Below are positions 60,079 to 64,000 of a stretch of DNA of 64,000 nt, piece after piece. This DNA is from Rikenellaceae bacterium (GTDB lineage Bacteria > Bacteroidota > Bacteroidia > Bacteroidales > Rikenellaceae): positions 1 to 64,000 of the forward strand of contig SUZP01000006.1 in the NCBI GenBank assembly GCA_015059865.1, read 5' to 3'. Each line of letters begins with the position of its first letter. The stretch's first letter is position 1. The notes beneath the pieces are model-generated. The model had not been told where the DNA came from, did not search any database, and was given only the letters and a program-made list of their open reading frames with translations. Made by a program: the position numbers and the translations under genes.

Positions 60079-61557
60079 ATGAGAAGCGTGAAATTTATGG
60101 TTGTGGCGGTGCTGTCGATTGTGGCACTTGCCGCTTGTGATAAGGAGGAAAAAGCGTCGCTTACGCTGAATAAAACGGCTCTCTATTTCTCCTCGTGGGA
60201 GGACTCGGCGCAGGTTGTATCCTATGTGGAGCAAGATGCGGAGTATGTTGCCGTAGGCTCGATTACGGAGGGTTGGGATGCAACAGTAGACCCCGTTGCT
60301 CGCAGAATTATCGTTATGCCTGTGGGTACAACCGAGGAGGGAAAGAGTAACGACGACCTCGCAAAGGAGGGCTATATGGTTGTGAATGCGCTGAGTAGGG
60401 ATAATTTGGCTACAAGCTGCTATGTATATCTCTATATCTGCGAGACCGAGTCGCTCGACACCGAGGGGCGCGCAAACTGCTATGTCGTGACAAAACCTAC
60501 CGCGAACTATACATTCGATGTGATGCATCGCCCTGATGGCGAGCCTCTCGCAACAAAGAGCGTTAAACTGCTGTGGCAGAGCAATAAAGATGTGGTGAAG
60601 AATGTGGATTTCGTGGATGGCAGAGCGATGTTCTACATCGAGAGCAGCGCGAATGATGCTACACTTCTGACCGATACAAACGCTGTGATTGGTGCGTGCA
60701 ACGATGCAGGAGAGGTCATTTGGAGCTGGCACTTGTGGATTGTGAACGAAAACCCTCTTGCCGAGGTCGATACATACGCCAATGGCAAGACCTTTATGCG
60801 GAAAAATCTTGGTGCCTTTATCAATGCAAACGGCTCGCCTGAGGAGCAGAAGATATTGGACTCGTATGGTCTATACTACCAGTGGGGGCGCAAAGACCCA
60901 TTCATCCGCCCCTACTACTACGACGCTGCGGGTGCCGAGAGCGAAACTCTATACTACGAGAAAGATGGATATATCACCGAGAACTTTGTGGCTCGCACAG
61001 CCGATAGTGGCACCTTGGACTACTCCATCAAAAACCCTTTGCACTATATCTATAATGCGGAGAGTAGCGAGTATAACGGCGATAGCGGAGCAGGTGTAGG
61101 CGATTGGCTTGTGGCGGCAGACAATGCTTTGTGGAGCGACACCGACAAGAGCCTCTACGACCCTTGTCCATACGGTTGGAGAGTGCCTACGGCAGAGGAT
61201 TTGTCGGTGCTTGACTTGTCGTATGCGGAGGATAATACCAAACTCGAAGTTGCTCGTAAGCAGTTTGGCTGGCATCTGTCGGATGGTAATAATGACTACT
61301 TCTACTCGGCTTGTGGTCGTCGTCGCTACACAGATGGAAAGGTCGAGAATATAAACTATAAGGATGGCGCATACCCTTCGCAGCCACAACCTTGGGAGGG
61401 GCACTACTGGACATCTACAACTGCGGCCGACGGAGGTGCGGTGAGTCTCTACTTCGACTTGACCACCGAGCGAACAAAGACGATAAATAAATTCGTTAAG
61501 AACAAGTCGCGTTTCAGAGCCAACGGAATGCAGGTGAGATGCGTGAAGGTTGTCTGA
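60079..61557 (+). CDS. Lipoprotein with FISUMP-type C-terminal domain
   Basis: The 492-aa protein has a lipobox (IVALAAC), then a beta-sandwich-type N-terminal region (LTLNKTALYFSSWEDSAQVVSYV), as in Bacteroidota BACON-like domains, and a C-terminal Fib-succ-major/FISUMP-type region (about 320-490) with MRKNLGAF, YYQWGRKDPF, LYDPCPYGWRVPTAEDLSVL and HYWTSTTAADG. Such lipoproteins are commonly surface-exposed and may act as adhesins or fimbrial components; no function is established. Start chosen at 60079 from the promoter and lipobox position. The 3' end runs directly into a (GAGACGA)n repeat after the stop. Confidence 0.82.
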   Translation: MRSVKFMVVAVLSIVALAACDKEEKASLTLNKTALYFSSWEDSAQVVSYVEQDAEYVAVGSITEGWDATVDPVARRIIVMPVGTTEEGKSNDDLAKEGYMVVNALSRDNLATSCYVYLYICETESLDTEGRANCYVVTKPTANYTFDVMHRPDGEPLATKSVKLLWQSNKDVVKNVDFVDGRAMFYIESSANDATLLTDTNAVIGACNDAGEVIWSWHLWIVNENPLAEVDTYANGKTFMRKNLGAFINANGSPEEQKILDSYGLYYQWGRKDPFIRPYYYDAAGAESETLYYEKDGYITENFVARTADSGTLDYSIKNPLHYIYNAESSEYNGDSGAGVGDWLVAADNALWSDTDKSLYDPCPYGWRVPTAEDLSVLDLSYAEDNTKLEVARKQFGWHLSDGNNDYFYSACGRRRYTDGKVENINYKDGAYPSQPQPWEGHYWTSTTAADGGAVSLYFDLTTERTKTINKFVKNKSRFRANGMQVRCVKVV

Positions 61558-61618
61558 CCAGACGAGAGACGAGAGACGAGAGACGAAAGACGAGAGACGA
61601 AAGACGAGAGACGAGAGA
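61556..61618. repeat. (GAGACGA)n simple repeat
   Basis: Eight or so tandem units of ACGAGAG/ACGAAAG starting within 5 bp of the lipoprotein stop codon. Confidence 0.85.
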
Positions 61619-61648
61619 AATGCAAAATGGCTTTCTGCGCTCCCTAAT

Positions 61649-61740
61649 ATAAAACAAAAAATACCTTTAATTATCAATTGTCAATTAAATCGTTTGCGCT
61701 GTTTGCGCGCGCAAAAGTGCAAAAGCGCAAAAGCGCAAAC
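61649..61740. repeat. Left inverted repeat of the ATPase module
   Basis: ATAAAACAAAAAATACCTTTAATTATCAATTGTCAATTAAATCG followed by TTTGCGCTGTTTGCGCGCGCAAAA and AAAGCGC units. It matches the reverse complement of 63023-63132 with small gaps. It ends 6 bp from the ATPase stop codon. Confidence 0.75.
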
Positions 61741-61745
61741 TCCCG

Positions 61746-62909
61746 TTACGGTAGGCTCAGCACGCCTCTATCACTCACAATCTTGCCTACGCCCAAGGCT
61801 CGGCTGATGCGTGATTGAGCAGCCGTATAACTCATTCCCAACTCCTCCATCTTACTCACCAACACAGCTCGCTCGATGCCGTTAGGATAGTAGGTCTGCA
61901 TAATACTTACGCAGTCGTTGCTGCTGCCAACGCCTTCACTCGGCAACTCGCACTCTACGGGCAAGCCCTCCTCGTCGATAGCGAAGGCAAAGGAGTCGAA
62001 CTCCTCGTTACGGCAGAACTGCGGCTCCACCACCGAGCAGTCGCCCACCCTATGTACAAAGATAACCGTCTCGGCCTTGCGCTGCAATGTCGAGCCTATA
62101 TGTCCACGCGCCTTGTCGCTGTTGGGGTTGGTGTGCAATACGCAGAGTATATGACAATTAAACTCTGTCGATAGCGCCATCAACCGCCCTACAATGCGGT
62201 CGCTCTCCTCGATGTCGTTGGTGTTGTGCATAAGGTCACTTATACCATCCACCACAACTAAGTGAGGGCGATATAGCTCTATTGCCATATAGAGCAACTC
62301 GGCTCTCTCCTTAGGCTCTATCTCGCGCAAAGTGAGCGAGTGAAACATTCCGTTATTACTCCTATCGCTCCATCCGGCAAGGCGATGTATGCGCTCCACC
62401 ACCTTGCGAGCGTGCAGTTCCGACTGCTCGGTATCTACCCATAGCACCTTAGCCAAGCGTGGTGTAATACCGAAGTCACCCTTCTCGGCCAACAATCCCC
62501 CAACAAGGGCGCTACATAGAAAGGTCTTTTTACTCTTGGCTGCGCCTACCACAGCCGAGATGTTACCCAACGAGGCCACTATCTTACCCTTATGTTCAAT
62601 TATTGGTCTAATGATAGGTGCAGGCTTTGTGAGGTCTACGAGGTGCGGAGCTACAAACTCGCGCAGCTCAGCACGGCGCATCTCCTGCTCGGCAAGGTAC
62701 TCGCTGCGCCTTTCGTATGGCGCAAAGGCCTCTGCAAGGATGCGGTCAGCCTCTGCAATCTCCTCGTCAGTAGGCATTTCATACTCTTCGGCCTCCTTCA
62801 ATAACGAGGCAAACATAGTACTCTTCTTCTGCGGCTCCTTATGCCCTGCATCGCCTTGCGACACAGCAGCAGCAATGGAGCCATTTGTGGTTACAAATGG
62901 TTCTGTCAT
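61746..62909 (-). CDS. RepA/KaiC-like AAA ATPase (AAA_25)
   Basis: The 387-aa protein resembles replicative-helicase-type RecA-fold ATPases of the AAA_25/RepA group that are common on Bacteroidota mobile elements: Walker A VVGAAKSKKT (GxxxxKKT), a WVDTEQSELHARKVVERIHRL stretch, Walker B HLVVVDGISDLM and SLQRKAETVIFVHR. The N-terminal 90 residues are a helical acidic extension and the C-terminal part (about 320-387) looks like a winged helix (ERAVLVSKMEELGMSYTAAQSRISRAL), i.e. DNA-binding. No primase, relaxase or integrase is adjacent. The gene is enclosed by long inverted repeats. Confidence 0.85.
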   Translation of the reverse strand: MTEPFVTTNGSIAAAVSQGDAGHKEPQKKSTMFASLLKEAEEYEMPTDEEIAEADRILAEAFAPYERRSEYLAEQEMRRAELREFVAPHLVDLTKPAPIIRPIIEHKGKIVASLGNISAVVGAAKSKKTFLCSALVGGLLAEKGDFGITPRLAKVLWVDTEQSELHARKVVERIHRLAGWSDRSNNGMFHSLTLREIEPKERAELLYMAIELYRPHLVVVDGISDLMHNTNDIEESDRIVGRLMALSTEFNCHILCVLHTNPNSDKARGHIGSTLQRKAETVIFVHRVGDCSVVEPQFCRNEEFDSFAFAIDEEGLPVECELPSEGVGSSNDCVSIMQTYYPNGIERAVLVSKMEELGMSYTAAQSRISRALGVGKIVSDRGVLSLP

Positions 62910-62966
62910 ATTGATAAAATTTAATTGATGTTTATTGTATCAGAAGTCTATTGCTCAATGGCACTG

Positions 62967-62974
62967 CAAATATA
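62967..62974 (-). promoter_or_regulatory. -7 element of the ATPase promoter
   Basis: TATATTTG on the minus strand, 58 nt before the ATPase start and inside the inverted-repeat-bounded module. Confidence 0.4.
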
Positions 62975-63022
62975 CAACAAGAGATACCCCCTTGTCAAGT
63001 CTTTTGGTAACTTTTTTTCGAG

Positions 63023-63132
63023 GTTTTTGCGTTTTTGCGTTTTTGCGCGCGCAAACAGCGCAAATCGCGCAGCGATTTAATTGACAATTGACGAATTGAC
63101 AATGGACAATTAAAGGTATTCTTTGTTTTATA
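63023..63132. repeat. Right inverted repeat of the ATPase module
   Basis: TTTTTGCG units, GCGCGCAAACAGCGCAAA, then CAGCGATTTAATTGACAATTGAC... and AAAGGTATTCTTTGTTTTATA. Reverse complement of 61649-61740 with small gaps. Confidence 0.75.
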
Positions 63133-63373
63133 AACTCCCACCCTCGTCACGGCGCAACAAAACTGGGGTTTACTGGGGACACACCTGCGGTGTTTTACTG
63201 GGGACGCACCTGCGGTGCTTTACTGGGGAGCGCGGAGAGCGATTGCGCCGCAGGCCTAAATAAAAATACCATTAATTGTCAATTCGTCAATTCGTCAATT
63301 GTCAATTTGAAAACTCTCGTCTCTCGTCTCTCGTCTGAACTCCTCTCGCTGAATTTAATTTTTAATTTTTAAT

Positions 63374-63404
63374 TTTGCATTTTGCATTTTGAATTATATC
63401 TTTG
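63374..63404 (+). promoter_or_regulatory. Promoter of asnA
   Basis: TTTG (63374-63377), 19-nt spacer, TATCTTTG (63397-63404): textbook consensus, 8 nt before the start codon. The -33 box is one unit of the TTTTGCA repeat. Confidence 0.7.
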
Positions 63405-63412
63405 CATTGACT

Positions 63413-64000
63413 ATGAGCAAACTTATTATACCCACAGATTACAAGGCTGCACTGACGCTGCAACAGACCGAAATAGCCATCAAGGTTATCAAGGACTTCT
63501 TCCTTGCAAGCCTCTCTACCGAGCTGCGACTGCGCCGTGTTACTGCGCCGCTGTTTGTGCTTAAAGGGCTCGGAATGAACGACGAGCTGAGTGGCACGGA
63601 GCATCCCGTAACATTTCCAATCAAGGATATGGAGGGTGCCGAGGCGGAGGTGGTGCACTCCTTGGCAAAGTGGAAGCGCGTGACGCTTGCCGACTACGAG
63701 GTGAAGAGTGGCTACGGCATCATTACCGATATGAACGCCATTCGCGCAGACGAGGAGTTGGATAACCTGCACTCGCTCTATGTAGACCAGTGGGATTGGG
63801 AGCGCGTGATGGATAGCAGTCAGCGCACGGTCGAGTATCTGAAAAGCACTGTACGACAGATATATAACGCCATACTTCGCACCGAGTACCACATCTGCGA
63901 GACCTATCCGCAGATAGAGTCCTTCTTGCCCGAAGAGGTGACCTTCATACACGCCGAGGAGCTGCTGCAACGCTATCCCGACCTCTCGCCTAAGGAGCGC
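63413..64000 (+). CDS. asnA: Aspartate--ammonia ligase (partial, 3' end outside window)
   Basis: An ATG at 63413 opens a frame of 196 codons that is still open at the window edge, which is why the ORF track lacks it. Translation gives MSKLIIPTDYKAALTLQQTE, RLRRVTAPLFVLKGLGMND, EVVHSLAKWKRVTLADY, GYGIITDMNAIRADEELDNL, HSLYVDQWDWERVM and HICETYPQIE, the core of AsnA, the class-II-synthetase-like enzyme that makes asparagine from aspartate and ammonia with ATP. The family is about 340 aa, so roughly 145 residues remain outside. The antisense ORF at 63362-63970 is a shadow. Confidence 0.96.
   Translation, partial: MSKLIIPTDYKAALTLQQTEIAIKVIKDFFLASLSTELRLRRVTAPLFVLKGLGMNDELSGTEHPVTFPIKDMEGAEAEVVHSLAKWKRVTLADYEVKSGYGIITDMNAIRADEELDNLHSLYVDQWDWERVMDSSQRTVEYLKSTVRQIYNAILRTEYHICETYPQIESFLPEEVTFIHAEELLQRYPDLSPKER

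Larger units (their letters stand above)
62910..63412. repeat. Repeat-rich intergenic mosaic upstream of asnA
   Basis: 503 bp with no credible gene. It holds the ATPase promoter region, the right inverted repeat, ACTGGGG/CGCACCTGCGGTGC units (63164-63230), an AATTGTCAATTCGTC tract (63264-63307), (TCTCGTC)n (63308-63335), TTTAATTTTTAATTTT and TTTTGCA repeats, and the asnA promoter. The order resembles that of 28301-28830. Confidence 0.7.

Noticed and set aside
61746-62909. ATPase as part of a phage or defence island
   Set aside because: No phage structural, integrase, nuclease or toxin genes nearby; neighbours are a lipoprotein and asnA, so only a small mobile module is suggested.
63362-63970. 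202-aa minus-strand ORF at the right edge
   Set aside because: Antisense to asnA, which the ORF track omits because its stop lies outside the window.

Overview
The window reads as chromosomal DNA of an anaerobic gut-type Bacteroidales, probably Rikenellaceae/Alistipes-like (genus is an inference). Support: many starts are preceded by the Bacteroidota promoter form TTTG-N(18-22)-TAnnTTTG, Shine-Dalgarno sequences are weak, and there are acid-rich surface lipoproteins, a BtuG-type B12 lipoprotein, DUF1015 and DUF2795 genes and a serC-serA-DUF1015 run. Most of it is an ordinary core genome; the unusual material is in the intergenic repeats and a few rearranged loci.

Layout. 1-142: edge of an IS3-like element. 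0.2-7.2 kb: secreted M14 peptidase and the methylmalonyl-CoA mutase operon mutAB. 7.3-11.8 kb: OPT transporter, murF, manC. 11.9-16.2 kb: cobalamin riboswitch followed by a surface lipoprotein, btuG and btuB. 16.3-19.3 kb: GH3 glycosidase and a low-molecular-weight tyrosine phosphatase. 19.5-22.5 kb: metal ABC binding protein and ATPase with a Dcu-type C4-dicarboxylate carrier where the permease would be expected. 22.9-24.4 kb: XRE regulator, a 660-bp AT-rich spacer with repeated palindromes, HIT protein. 24.6-35.7 kb (minus strand): rel, recA, DUF1015-serA-serC, fmt, LptF/G-like permease and the missing ABC-3 permease. 35.9-45.5 kb (plus strand): exported glutamate-racemase-like lipoprotein, mtaB, a 4HB sensor, trkH, SPOR protein, HAD, BaiN-type flavoprotein, a small unknown and a cobalamin adenosyltransferase. 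45.6-53.4 kb: DUF2795, DUF1846, cdaA, OmpH, a 101-bp tandem array abutting tRNA-Ser, GtrA, HU/SPOR protein, lgt and a histidine kinase. 53.5-57.7 kb: tRNA-Arg, ruvB and a duplicated gpsA-like/HAD pair with one HAD copy truncated. 57.8-61.6 kb: outer-membrane porin, dual CDGSH protein, FISUMP-type lipoprotein. 61.7-64 kb: RepA/KaiC-like ATPase between long inverted repeats, and the start of asnA, cut by the window edge.

How the genes fit together. Three separate loci form a B12 economy: riboswitch-controlled uptake (btuG/btuB), adenosylation (PduO-type ATR) and a major AdoCbl consumer (mutAB, with the codon use of a strongly expressed gene). With the Dcu carrier this suits succinate-propionate fermentation. 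rel and cdaA mark the ppGpp and c-di-AMP systems; trkH is a plausible c-di-AMP-linked K+ system, by inference only. Envelope functions (murF, manC, lgt, LptF/G-like, OmpH, SPOR proteins) are scattered throughout.

I found no CRISPR array, prophage or convincing new defence system. The best candidates for undescribed biology are the exported double-length racemase lipoprotein, the gpsA/HAD duplication, the structured leader of the metal operon, the palindrome field beside the XRE gene, the tRNA-anchored tandem array and the IR-flanked single-gene ATPase module. Coordinates of short motifs were read by hand and may be off by a base or two.
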